Assembly: GCF_013415105.1 (NCBI RefSeq)
Contig: NZ_JACCDF010000006.1
Coordinates: 124,001-188,000, forward strand
Length of the DNA stretch: 64,000 bases
Source of the DNA: Vreelandella salicampi
Lineage (GTDB): Bacteria; Pseudomonadota; Gammaproteobacteria; Pseudomonadales; Halomonadaceae
Direction: 5' to 3'
A program made the translations under genes and the position numbers. Under the pieces are notes generated by a model, which worked only from the letters and a program-made list of their open reading frames with translations, was not told where the DNA came from and searched no databases. Positions within the stretch are counted from its first letter, which is position 1. Each line of letters begins with the position of its first letter. Shown piece by piece: positions 9,840 to 18,320 of this stretch.

Positions 9840-11114
9840 TTAGACCTTAGCCGTAGCCAACGCCTGATCGATATCGGCAAGCAAGTCATCAACATGCTCG
9901 ATGCCAATCGACAAGCGCACCATATCGGGCGTTACCCCGGCCGTTTTAAGCTCATCCTCGTTCAATTGACGGTGAGTCGTTGACGCCGGAATGGACGAGC
10001 AGCTTTTTGCATCGCCAATATTCACCAAGCGTAAAATCAACCCCAATGCGTCATAGAAACGCTCTCCGGCAGCTTGTCCGCCTTCGATGCCAAAGCTCAA
10101 GATGCCGGAAGCTTGTCCCTGCATGTAGCGCTTGGCTAAGGCGTGATCCGGGTGGCTCTCAAGCCCTGCGTAGTGAACCCATTTGACCTGCGGGTGTGCC
10201 TCAAGGTGCTTCGCCACGGTTAACGTATTGGCACAGATGCGTTCGATACGTAACGATAACGTCTCTAGCCCCTGAAGCAGATTCCAGGCAGCTTGTGCTG
10301 AGAGCGCCGCTCCCATATTGCGCAGCGGGACAACACGGGCACGGGCGATAAACGCGGCATCGCCCACATCGCGGGTATAGCTGACACCGTGATAAGAGAC
10401 ATCCGGCTCGGTCAGTAGCGGGAAGCGATTAGCGTTTTCCGCCCACGGAAACGTACCTGAATCGACAATGACCCCACCAACGGTCGTGCCATGCCCGCCG
10501 ATATACTTAGTTGCCGAGTGAACGACGATATCCGCCCCGTGCTCTATTGGCCGGCACAGGAAAGGCGTCGCGGTGGTGTTATCTACGATGACCGGTACAC
10601 CATGACGGTGGGCAATCTCGGCGAGTTTGGCAATGTCCACCACGCCGCCCGAGGGGTTGCCGATGCTTTCGCAGAAAACGGCTTTCGTACGGCCATCAAT
10701 CAAGCCTTCAATGCCATCGAAATCGTCCTTGTCCGCGAAACGCACGTTAATGCCCTGGCGCGGCAAGGTATGAGCAAAAAGGTTGTACGTGCCGCCGTAA
10801 AGCTCGCTAATGGAGACGATATTATCGCCTGCCTCGGCAATGGTCTGGATCGCGTAAGTGATCGCCGCCATGCCGGAAGCCACCGCCAACCCTGCAATCC
10901 CCCCTTCAAGCACGGCCACGCGCTGCTCTAGCACCGCACACGTGGGGTTCATGATGCGCGAATAGATATTACCCTCGACCTTAAGATCAAAAAGATCCGC
11001 TGCGTGCTGGGCATTATCGAATGAAAACGACGTGGTTTGATGAATCGGCACTGCCACAGCGTGCTGACTGTCGGGCACGTAGCCGTGATGGAGAGCGAGG
11101 GTTTCACGTTTCAT
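9840..11114 (-). CDS. metY: O-acetylhomoserine aminocarboxypropyltransferase (sulfhydrylase)
   Basis: PLP enzyme of the Cys/Met metabolism family, 424 residues, the usual MetY length (longer than MetB or MetZ). It makes homocysteine from O-acetylhomoserine and sulfide. The start MKRETLALHHGYVPD and PIHQTTSF are typical; the PLP lysine is Lys203 in VVHSATKYIGGHG. I start at the ATG at 11114, preceded by AAGGAGTTAACC; the frame runs on to 11210 but without a better ribosome site. It is divergent from the SulP gene (137 nt between starts). No MetJ box or SAM riboswitch was recognised in that gap. Confidence 0.92.
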   Translation of the reverse strand: MKRETLALHHGYVPDSQHAVAVPIHQTTSFSFDNAQHAADLFDLKVEGNIYSRIMNPTCAVLEQRVAVLEGGIAGLAVASGMAAITYAIQTIAEAGDNIVSISELYGGTYNLFAHTLPRQGINVRFADKDDFDGIEGLIDGRTKAVFCESIGNPSGGVVDIAKLAEIAHRHGVPVIVDNTTATPFLCRPIEHGADIVVHSATKYIGGHGTTVGGVIVDSGTFPWAENANRFPLLTEPDVSYHGVSYTRDVGDAAFIARARVVPLRNMGAALSAQAAWNLLQGLETLSLRIERICANTLTVAKHLEAHPQVKWVHYAGLESHPDHALAKRYMQGQASGILSFGIEGGQAAGERFYDALGLILRLVNIGDAKSCSSIPASTTHRQLNEDELKTAGVTPDMVRLSIGIEHVDDLLADIDQALATAKV

Positions 11115-11251
11115 GGTTAACTCCTTCAGAGGGTTCAAATACCAACTTGCTTGCATCGATGCTAAACAAGCCTCAACGTTTAGGCCAATATCGTTTAGTC
11201 TGATCACCATCGCGGTGTCGCGACTTTTTGCCCCAACTTGTTAAAAGGCTC

Positions 11252-12976
11252 ATGCTCAGACGCTACGTTCCCATTTTGGCTTGGCTACCCCATTATCATC
11301 GGCGCTTATTTGCCGCCGATGCGTTGGCGGGCCTCATTGTTACCGTCATGGTCATTCCACAGTCACTTGCCTACGCGCTGTTGGCGGGGCTGCCGGCGGT
11401 GGTAGGCCTTTACGCCAGTATTCTGCCGCAACTGCTTTATACGCTATTCGGCACTAGCCGCACCTTAGCCATTGGCCCCGTGGCGATTATCGCCCTGATG
11501 ACCGGCGCAGCCCTTGCCAACATTGCCGCACCGGGCAGCGCGGAATATTTAGAGGCGGCGCTGGTACTCTCGCTACTTTCTGGCGCCATGCTGGTCATCA
11601 TGGGCTTGCTAAAAATGGGCTTTTTTAGCAACTTTTTAAGCCACCCAGTTATTTCAGGCTTTCTCACCGCCTCCGGCATACTGATTGCCGCCAGCCAGTT
11701 TAGTGCGCTTTTGGGTGTGGAAAGCAGTGGATTCACCCTCGTTGAGCGATTAGCGACGCTGCTCCCCAACCTGCCCGCTTTCAACGCCCCAACGACTCTG
11801 ATTGGCGCTGGCACGTTGCTCTTTTTGGTCCTCATGCGCCGTTACGGCAAAAACACCTTGCAGCAAATAGGCTTCCCCTTGGGGCTGGCAGATTTGATCG
11901 CCAAGGCAGGCCCTGTGTTTGCCGTTATCGCAACAACGTATGCGACCTGGCATTGGCAGCTTGACGGCGCGGGGGTTGCCACGGTCGGTAGCATCCCTGC
12001 CGGCTTACCCCCTTTAAGCTTCCCGTGGTCGGATGCCTCATTGTGGCGCGCTCTATTGATTCCCGCCCTGCTGATTAGCTTGGTCGGGTTTGTGGAGTCA
12101 GTCTCTATGGGGCAGATGCTCGCGGCCAAGCGGCGCCAGCGCATTTCCCCCAATCAAGAACTTATCGGCTTGGGCGCCGCCAATTTAGCGGCCGGCGTCA
12201 CCAGCGGCATGCCGGTTACCGGGGGGTTATCGCGCACGGTGATTAATTTTGATGCCGGCGCGCAAACGCCCGCAGCGGGTGCATTTGCCGCCTTGGGTAT
12301 TGCGCTGGTCACGTTCGCGTTTACCGGCTGGCTTTACTATTTGCCCATTGCAACGCTTGCAGCGACGATCACCGTTTCGATCTTGACCCTGGTGGATTTC
12401 CCAACGCTACGCCAAACCTGGCGCTATTCACGCAGTGATTTTGCCGCCATGGCGATTACCATCACCCTGACGCTTGTTGAGGGCATTGAAGCGGGAATCA
12501 TTGGTGGCATCACACTTTCGATTGCGCTATTTCTTTACCGCACCAGCCGCCCGCACAGCGCTCTGGTGGGGCGCGTACCGGGGACTGAGCATTTTCGCAA
12601 CCTTACCCGTCACGATGTCGAAACCGTGGATCACGTCGCCCTGTTGCGCATCGATGAAAGCCTCTATTTCGCCAATGCCCGCTATTTAGAAGACACGTTA
12701 TATAACTTGGTCGCTAGCCGCCCGGCACTGGAGCACGTCGTGATTGTCTGCTCGGCAGTCAATTTGATCGACGCTTCGGCGTTAGAGAGCTTGGAAGCCA
12801 TCAACGCGCGGTTAAAAGACTCTCAAGTCACGCTGCATTTAGCGGAAGTCAAAGGGCCGGTGATGGATAAGCTAAAACTCAGCGACTTCCTCGAGGGATT
12901 AACCGGTCGTGTTTTTTTAAGCACTTACGCGGCCTGGCGCGAATTGAGCCGCCCACCTGAAATACCCGAGGAGTAA
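11252..12976 (+). CDS. SulP-family anion permease with STAS domain
   Basis: SLC26/SulP transporter, about 574 residues from the ATG at 11252 (ribosome site AAAAGG); a TTG at 11228 is also in frame but less likely. The N-terminal signature GLIVTVMVIPQSLAYALLAGLPAVVGLYAS is seen (here split over the first membrane helices), then about 12 hydrophobic segments, then a cytoplasmic STAS domain from about residue 450 (VALLRIDESLYFANARYLE, VVIVCSAVNLIDASALESLE). The family carries sulfate, bicarbonate or other anions; the substrate cannot be told from sequence. It is divergent from metY and leads an operon of lipid-transport genes, the next start being 5 nt after its stop. Confidence 0.9.
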   Translation: MLRRYVPILAWLPHYHRRLFAADALAGLIVTVMVIPQSLAYALLAGLPAVVGLYASILPQLLYTLFGTSRTLAIGPVAIIALMTGAALANIAAPGSAEYLEAALVLSLLSGAMLVIMGLLKMGFFSNFLSHPVISGFLTASGILIAASQFSALLGVESSGFTLVERLATLLPNLPAFNAPTTLIGAGTLLFLVLMRRYGKNTLQQIGFPLGLADLIAKAGPVFAVIATTYATWHWQLDGAGVATVGSIPAGLPPLSFPWSDASLWRALLIPALLISLVGFVESVSMGQMLAAKRRQRISPNQELIGLGAANLAAGVTSGMPVTGGLSRTVINFDAGAQTPAAGAFAALGIALVTFAFTGWLYYLPIATLAATITVSILTLVDFPTLRQTWRYSRSDFAAMAITITLTLVEGIEAGIIGGITLSIALFLYRTSRPHSALVGRVPGTEHFRNLTRHDVETVDHVALLRIDESLYFANARYLEDTLYNLVASRPALEHVVIVCSAVNLIDASALESLEAINARLKDSQVTLHLAEVKGPVMDKLKLSDFLEGLTGRVFLSTYAAWRELSRPPEIPEE

Positions 12977-12981
12977 GCACA

Positions 12982-14106
12982 GTGGACGATCACGCCTCAA
13001 CACCGGCCCATAGTAAGCCAGACAGCGAGCGGCTGGTACTGTCCGGCGATTGGACACTTTTGCACTTCACACGTATCCAGCGCCAGCTAGCAAAACTCGA
13101 CCCCAATCGCTTTACAACGCTCTGCTTCGATGACGTAACTCGCCTTGATACGGCAGCAGCGCAGTTGTTAATTGAGTGGTATGGCCCCGCACGCATGCAG
13201 GCGCTTTCATCGATGCTTCCTGTTAAGCGCAAAAACCTGCTGATCAGCGTGGCAGGAGCCGTCACAACCCAACGGCAAGAACCCCCGCCCGCGAATGCCT
13301 CGAAGGCGCTAACCCACGGGGTTGCGTTGGTCGGGCAACAGGTTGAATCGCTCTATTTGCAGCAAAAGTACCTACTCGGCTTTTTGGGTTTGGTGCTTTC
13401 AGCACTGGCACGCACGCTTTGGCGCCCTAGCCGATGGCGAGTCACCGCGACGGTTTCTCATATTCAGCAAACCGGGCTCAATGCCGTGCCCATTGTGATG
13501 CTGCTGACGTTCATGGTGGGAGCCGTGGTAGCCTTTTTGGGCGCCACCGTATTAGAGAGCTTTGGTGCCACCATTTACACCGTAAATTTGGTCGTGTTCT
13601 CGTTTCTGCGCGAGTTTGGCGTTCTGCTAGCGGCCATTATGCTGGCCGGGCGCACCGCTAGCGCCTTTACCGCGCAATTGGGGTCCATGAAGTCTAACGA
13701 AGAAATCGATGCCCTTCGCACCCAAGGGCTCGACCCGATTGAGCTTTTGGTACTGCCTCGTGTGCTTGCACTGTGGATCAGCCTGCCCTTGCTCGCTTTT
13801 ATTGGCACTCTCAGTGGGATGCTGGGCGGCGCCGTGGTAGGGGTGGTTGCACTTGATATTCCGCTGTCCCAGTTTTTACGTATTGTGGAACGCGATATTG
13901 GCGTCTCGCACTTTTTCGCCGGTATCGTAAAAGCCCCACTATTTGCCCTTGTGATTGCGCTAATTGGTTGTGCGGAAGGGTTTAAAGTCAGCGGTAGCGC
14001 TCAATCGGTGGGCGAGCACACCACCTCTAGCGTGGTGCAATCGATTTTTATGGTCATTTTGCTCGATGCGCTCGCGGCACTCTACTTTATGGAGATGGGC
14101 TGGTGA
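12982..14106 (+). CDS. STAS-MlaE fusion, MCE/Mla-type ABC permease
   Basis: Permease of an MCE-type lipid ABC transporter, 374 residues. The N-terminal 100 or so residues look like a STAS/MlaB domain (LVLSGDWTLLHFTRIQRQL, RLDTAAAQLLIEWY), joined to an MlaE permease domain (about 150-374) with the diagnostic AGRTASAFTAQLGSMKSNEE segment. In E. coli Mla these parts are separate proteins (MlaB, MlaE). GTG start at 12982, with GAGGAG ribosome site overlapping the SulP stop. Its stop overlaps the start of the ATPase gene (TGATG). Confidence 0.9.
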   Translation: MDDHASTPAHSKPDSERLVLSGDWTLLHFTRIQRQLAKLDPNRFTTLCFDDVTRLDTAAAQLLIEWYGPARMQALSSMLPVKRKNLLISVAGAVTTQRQEPPPANASKALTHGVALVGQQVESLYLQQKYLLGFLGLVLSALARTLWRPSRWRVTATVSHIQQTGLNAVPIVMLLTFMVGAVVAFLGATVLESFGATIYTVNLVVFSFLREFGVLLAAIMLAGRTASAFTAQLGSMKSNEEIDALRTQGLDPIELLVLPRVLALWISLPLLAFIGTLSGMLGGAVVGVVALDIPLSQFLRIVERDIGVSHFFAGIVKAPLFALVIALIGCAEGFKVSGSAQSVGEHTTSSVVQSIFMVILLDALAALYFMEMGW

Positions 14107-14882
14107 TGGATGACACCGTTATTGACATTGAGCGTTTGGAAAACCGTTTTGGTGCGAATGTGGTGCACCAGGATCTTAACTTGACCCTAAAGCGCGGTGA
14201 GATTTTGGGCGTTGTAGGCGGTTCGGGTACCGGGAAATCGGTGCTCTTGCGCAGTATTGTTGGCCTTAAGCCGATTGACGCCGGCGAAATACGCGTCTTC
14301 GGCCAGCGGTTAAACACCTTAAGCACATCGCAGCGCGCCGCCATTGAACGCCGCTTTGGGGTGTTGTTTCAGCGAGGCGCTCTTTATAGCTCGCTGAACC
14401 TGGAGGAGAATATTGCGCTACCATTGGTGGAGCATACGCCGCTATCGCGCCAAGATGCCGAGCATATCGCCCGCATGAAGCTTGCGCTTGTTGGGTTAAG
14501 TCCCAACGCGGCCAAGCAAATGCCTGCCGCGTTGTCAGGGGGGATGATAAAGCGCGCAGCCCTTGCCCGAGCACTAGCTCTCGACCCGGACGTACTCTTT
14601 TTGGATGAACCCACCGCCGGGCTTGACCCCATCAGCGCCGCCAAGTTTGACCAGCTGCTCTTGACACTGCGCGACGCTCTAGGCTTTTGTGTTTTTCTCG
14701 TCACCCACGATCTCGATACGCTCTATACCGTTTGTGACCGCGTCGCGGTGATATCGCAAAAACGCGTCATTGTCGCCGATACGCTGGCCAACGTGGCCGC
14801 CACCGACGACACGTGGGTTCAAGACTACTTTCACGGCCCACGCGGACGAGCGGCCTACCATGCGGCCAAGGAGGCAACCTAA
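14106..14882 (+). CDS. MlaF-like ATPase of MCE transporter
   Basis: ABC ATPase, 258 residues, Walker A GGSGTGKS at residues 38-45, signature LSGGMIKRAALARAL (the LSGGM form is typical of MlaF rather than of importers) and Walker B VLFLDEPTAGLD, then switch His in VTHDLDTLY. It powers lipid movement by the MlaE permease between inner and outer membranes. Start taken at ATG 14106, overlapping the permease stop; a GTG at 14103 would add one residue. The TAA stop shares a base with the ATG of the next gene. Confidence 0.92.
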   Translation: MDDTVIDIERLENRFGANVVHQDLNLTLKRGEILGVVGGSGTGKSVLLRSIVGLKPIDAGEIRVFGQRLNTLSTSQRAAIERRFGVLFQRGALYSSLNLEENIALPLVEHTPLSRQDAEHIARMKLALVGLSPNAAKQMPAALSGGMIKRAALARALALDPDVLFLDEPTAGLDPISAAKFDQLLLTLRDALGFCVFLVTHDLDTLYTVCDRVAVISQKRVIVADTLANVAATDDTWVQDYFHGPRGRAAYHAAKEAT

Positions 14883-15832
14883 TGGAAACACGCGCCCACC
14901 ACGTGGTGATTGGCCTATTCACCCTGCTGACGCTAACGGGCGCCGTGCTGTTTTCGCTGTGGATGACGAAAGCCAGCATGGAGCGTGAATACCAGCATTT
15001 CGAAGTGGTATTCAATCGCGCGGTTAGCGGCTTGAGTGTCGGTAGTCGCGTGGAGTATAGCGGTATCGACGTGGGTAACGTCGTCAATATGCGTCTAAAC
15101 CCCAACGACCCGCGTCAGGTATTGGCGTTAATACGCGTTGAGAGCAGCGTCCCGATTAAAGAAGATACCCAGGCGCGTTTAGGGCTTGCCAATATCACCG
15201 GCAGCATGACCTTACAGCTTTCCGGCGGCACCCCTGAAAGCCCACTGCTTACCTCATCAGGCAGCAATCCTCCGCAAATTTTAGCCGAACCCTCACCGCT
15301 TGATTCGCTGCTCTCCGACGGTGAAGCCATCGTGGGCAATGCAAGCCAGCTACTAAGCAACCTCAATACCCTCTTTGAAGACGAGAGCACAGAGCGAATC
15401 AGCCGTATTATCGCTAACGTTGAAGCTATCAGCGCCGGGCTAGCCAGCCAGCAGCAACAGTTCGAACGCAGCATGGAAGAACTTACCGCCCTCATCCAAG
15501 AAGGCCGGGAAGCCTTGGGCAGTATTCACACACTTAGCCAAGACGCCAACCGGCTACTAGCGCAGGAAGGCAATGAACTTCTGGTTTCCTCCAGGCGTGC
15601 TGCCGAGTCGTTTAACCAGGCCTCTCAGCGTTTAAGTGCCTTAATCGACACCAATGCCCCCGCGCTTGAAAAAACGCTAGAGAACTCGGCAGCCGGCACT
15701 CAGTCGCTTTCCCCCGCACTGGAGGAGCTACGCGCGACGCTCAATAACCTCAACCGCGTGACTCGACGCCTCGAAGAGAATCCACAAGACTTTCTCTTCG
15801 GCGGCGATAGCATTCAGGAGTTTCGGCCATGA
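14882..15832 (+). CDS. MlaD/MCE-domain periplasmic substrate-binding protein
   Basis: MCE-family protein, 316 residues from the ATG at 14882. One N-terminal anchor helix (about residues 8-28, VVIGLFTLLTLTGAVLFSLWM), then one MCE/MlaD domain (FNRAVSGLSVGSRVEYSGIDVG, GLANITGSMTLQLSGG), then a long helical tail (about 150-300) rich in Gln, Glu and Leu, likely coiled coil. Such proteins form hexameric rings or tubes carrying lipid across the periplasm. The frame is open back to 14813 inside the ATPase gene, but METRAHHVVIG is the natural start and shares one base with the upstream stop. Confidence 0.92.
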   Translation: METRAHHVVIGLFTLLTLTGAVLFSLWMTKASMEREYQHFEVVFNRAVSGLSVGSRVEYSGIDVGNVVNMRLNPNDPRQVLALIRVESSVPIKEDTQARLGLANITGSMTLQLSGGTPESPLLTSSGSNPPQILAEPSPLDSLLSDGEAIVGNASQLLSNLNTLFEDESTERISRIIANVEAISAGLASQQQQFERSMEELTALIQEGREALGSIHTLSQDANRLLAQEGNELLVSSRRAAESFNQASQRLSALIDTNAPALEKTLENSAAGTQSLSPALEELRATLNNLNRVTRRLEENPQDFLFGGDSIQEFRP

Positions 15833-16437
15833 GACACCCCGCGACCCTTAAACTTCCCGTACTTTTACTGCTGATCACCTTATTCACCAGCGGCTGTTCC
15901 GTGCTGCCCGAGAGTACACCAAATCAACTTTACCGCCTCCCTGCACCGGAAATAGCGCCGGTTAGCACCTCTGCCCAGCCGGTGGCGCTAAGCGTGCAAC
16001 CCCCCAAAGCTGGCAGGCTTTTAGGCAGCGACAACATTGTCGTTTGGCCTGAAGGAAACCAAGTCAGCGTTTACGGCGACGCGCGCTGGTACGATAGCGC
16101 CCCAGCCATGTTACAAAGCACATGGATCAATGCCATCCAGCAAAGTGCGATTGTCAGCCACGTAAGCGCCGATCGCCAAGGCGCGGATTACCAGCTCACC
16201 AGCGAATTACGGGACTTTCACATCGTCTATAACGATGGCATTCCTCAGGCAGTGATGCGCGTAGACGTCGTGCTACAAGACAGCGCCAGCGGTGAGCGCC
16301 TTGCCACCACCCAACTTCAGGCCTCGCAAACAGCGGATAATGAACACGTTGGAGCAGTGGTCAACGCCCTCGGCATCGCTGCCGAAAGCGTCAGCCAGGC
16401 GCTAATCGAATGGCTATACCTCATGCTGGAGCGCTAA
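15829..16437 (+). CDS. PqiC/YmbA-like transport auxiliary lipoprotein
   Basis: Predicted outer-membrane lipoprotein of 202 residues. The signal peptide ends in the lipobox LFTSGC (Cys at about residue 23). The rest matches the ABC-type transport auxiliary family (PqiC/YmbA): LYRLPAPE near the mature N-terminus and DNIVVWPEGNQVSVYGDARWYDSAPAML split over the middle. It probably docks the MCE protein at the outer membrane. ATG overlaps the MlaD stop (ATGA). Its last 24 nt overlap the convergent kinase-like gene. Confidence 0.88.
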   Translation: MRHPATLKLPVLLLLITLFTSGCSVLPESTPNQLYRLPAPEIAPVSTSAQPVALSVQPPKAGRLLGSDNIVVWPEGNQVSVYGDARWYDSAPAMLQSTWINAIQQSAIVSHVSADRQGADYQLTSELRDFHIVYNDGIPQAVMRVDVVLQDSASGERLATTQLQASQTADNEHVGAVVNALGIAAESVSQALIEWLYLMLER

Positions 16438-18267
16438 AAACCGACGTGGGTCGCGCGGGTAAAAACGTTCAGGCTGGCTCGCAAGGTGGGTAAACGCGCG
16501 AGTGTCTTTGTAGGGCATCTTCATATAGCCAGAGACACCGAGCCCTTCGATATCGGGCACGGCGGCCAAGATTACCGCGAGTTGACGCTGAAACTCAGCT
16601 TCTTTATAAACATCAAGCAGCCGATAGTAGCTATGGATTTTGAGGTGCTCCGGTAACGCCTCGAAAATAATCATGCCGGTATGGTGGATGGAATTGAGCC
16701 GCTCAAGCGCTGTAATAATCGGCGATGGCAGAGCTAAATGCTCTTCTGGGTCAGGACCATCTTCGAAGTAACTGTGCTGGCGCGAGCGATCCTCCACCTC
16801 TGGTATATCGCTCACCTCGTAGGGGATCGTCATCGAAGGCGCGGGGTGAAACGCTTCATTTGCCGAGGCGCGCTCCAAATGAAGCGTTTTACGCGCATCA
16901 AAGAGACAGCTTTTGAAAACCCCCTGGCGGTGAATGGCGCGCGCTAGGTGCACCATATTATTCACCGCCTGGGTAAAAGCAGGCTTTAGCGCCGGATCGT
17001 GCAGGTTAAGCGACGAATCAATATACACCCCCTCGCGTTCCCAACGTACCGCCAAGCCTCCTACGACGGGGTATTTTCCCAACCGGCTGACCGAGGCTAA
17101 AAACGCTTTTTCGGTTTCGCCCATGCCTTGCATGAACTGCTTGTAGTAACGGTCAAGCTGCACGTCATTGACGTCGTTGAGGGTTTCCTCGACGTTCGCC
17201 TCGCGCAGAAAAGATTTACGCGAGCTATATACCACGGTATCGATTTCGCGCTCGCTCGGCCGCGCCCACACAGGAATCAGCGGCAAAGGTTCCGGCGAAG
17301 GCAAATCCAGCATGACAAGTTTGGCCAACCGCGGCATCGCTTCCAGAAAGTGATCCCCTGCACGACGGCGCACCGCCGGATCACTATCCAACATGCCATC
17401 TAACGTGCGGGCAAACTCCATCGGTAACCCCAGCGATGTAGCGGGAATCGCCCGATGGCCAAAGCGACACGATTGCGCCGATGCCAGCGCATACAGCGTA
17501 CCCGCCGCGCCCTGCTCGTCAAAACGCGGCGACGACAGTGCGCCGTTAAGCTGCTCCTCGCCAATAAAGTAAACATCGCCCAGCCTTGCGTTGGTTTGCT
17601 GCAGGTCCGACGACATCAGCTCCATCACATTGGCAGCGATAAACTGCAGCTTAGCATCAAGCTGGGCAAAAACTGACGACCCCCAATCAATTAACGCAAT
17701 CGCTTCGCGCGCAGGGTCAAACACCAAATTGGAGGGCTTAATATCGCCATGCACCACGGGGCGCGCCTGGGGGCCAGACTCACGCCGCAGCGCCTTGAGA
17801 ATATCCGCTAACTGGGCGGCAATTCGCACGATCAAGCGCGGTGAAAGTTTTCCTTCGCGCAGCGAGACTTCTTCTAGGTTCCAACCGGGAGCGCGCTCCA
17901 TGGCCAAAATCGATTGACCACGCACACGTTGGTACGCTTCCAGCGCGGGGATACGCGGGTGTGCGACTTGCTCCAGCATGAACGCCTCCTCTTCAAGGCG
18001 TTCCTGCAGATGAGTGGGCAGCGTGATTCGTGAGAACTTGAACACCAGATCGCGCGGAATACCCCCCGGCGGTGGCGTGGTACGCCCGGCAAACACAAAG
18101 CCGTATGCGCCCTTGCCGATCAGCTCGATATCCCGATAACCCAGCTGAGATAGCTGGGTTTGGCATAGCGCCACCCACTCTTTTAGCTTGCGGGCATCCT
18201 GATGACTAAGCAGATAGATCGATTGATCTTCCGGGATGTAAAACTGCTGCAAGGGCGCTTCGGCCAT
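16414..18267 (-). CDS. Protein kinase-like protein with uncharacterised C-terminal half
   Basis: 617 residues. The first half has an Hanks-type kinase fold: glycine loop GKGAYGFV at 51-58, likely ATP-binding Lys77 in LVFKFSR, catalytic loop HGDIKPSN at 173-180 (Asp175, Asn180) and DWG at 194-196 in place of DFG. All catalytic residues appear present, so it may be active. Residues from about 340 to 617 have no domain I recognise; no transmembrane segment or PASTA repeat is seen. The start ATG at 18267 follows AGGAGCTTGCC. It lies 53 nt after the E2 gene of the 2-oxoacid dehydrogenase on the same strand and may be cotranscribed. Substrate unknown. Confidence 0.8.
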   Translation of the reverse strand: MAEAPLQQFYIPEDQSIYLLSHQDARKLKEWVALCQTQLSQLGYRDIELIGKGAYGFVFAGRTTPPPGGIPRDLVFKFSRITLPTHLQERLEEEAFMLEQVAHPRIPALEAYQRVRGQSILAMERAPGWNLEEVSLREGKLSPRLIVRIAAQLADILKALRRESGPQARPVVHGDIKPSNLVFDPAREAIALIDWGSSVFAQLDAKLQFIAANVMELMSSDLQQTNARLGDVYFIGEEQLNGALSSPRFDEQGAAGTLYALASAQSCRFGHRAIPATSLGLPMEFARTLDGMLDSDPAVRRRAGDHFLEAMPRLAKLVMLDLPSPEPLPLIPVWARPSEREIDTVVYSSRKSFLREANVEETLNDVNDVQLDRYYKQFMQGMGETEKAFLASVSRLGKYPVVGGLAVRWEREGVYIDSSLNLHDPALKPAFTQAVNNMVHLARAIHRQGVFKSCLFDARKTLHLERASANEAFHPAPSMTIPYEVSDIPEVEDRSRQHSYFEDGPDPEEHLALPSPIITALERLNSIHHTGMIIFEALPEHLKIHSYYRLLDVYKEAEFQRQLAVILAAVPDIEGLGVSGYMKMPYKDTRAFTHLASQPERFYPRDPRRFLALQHEV

Positions 18268-18270
18268 GGC

Positions 18271-18318
18271 AAGCTCCTATCTTCAAAGCTTTTATCCATC
18301 AAGGCTCTTATCCGTCAA
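18271..18318 (-). repeat. Three tandem 16-nt imperfect repeats before the kinase-like gene
   Basis: On the minus strand the gap between the E2 stop and the kinase-like start is made of three consecutive 16-mers: TTGACGGATAAGAGCC, TTGATGGATAAAAGCT and TTGAAGATAGGAGCTT. The first two share 13 of 16 bases; the third aligns with a one-base shift and contains the ribosome-binding site. Confidence 0.75.
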
Positions 18319-18320
18319 CG

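Noticed and set aside
11115-11251. SAM riboswitch or MetJ boxes upstream of metY
   Set aside because: No AGACGTCT-type repeats and no recognisable riboswitch core were found by eye.
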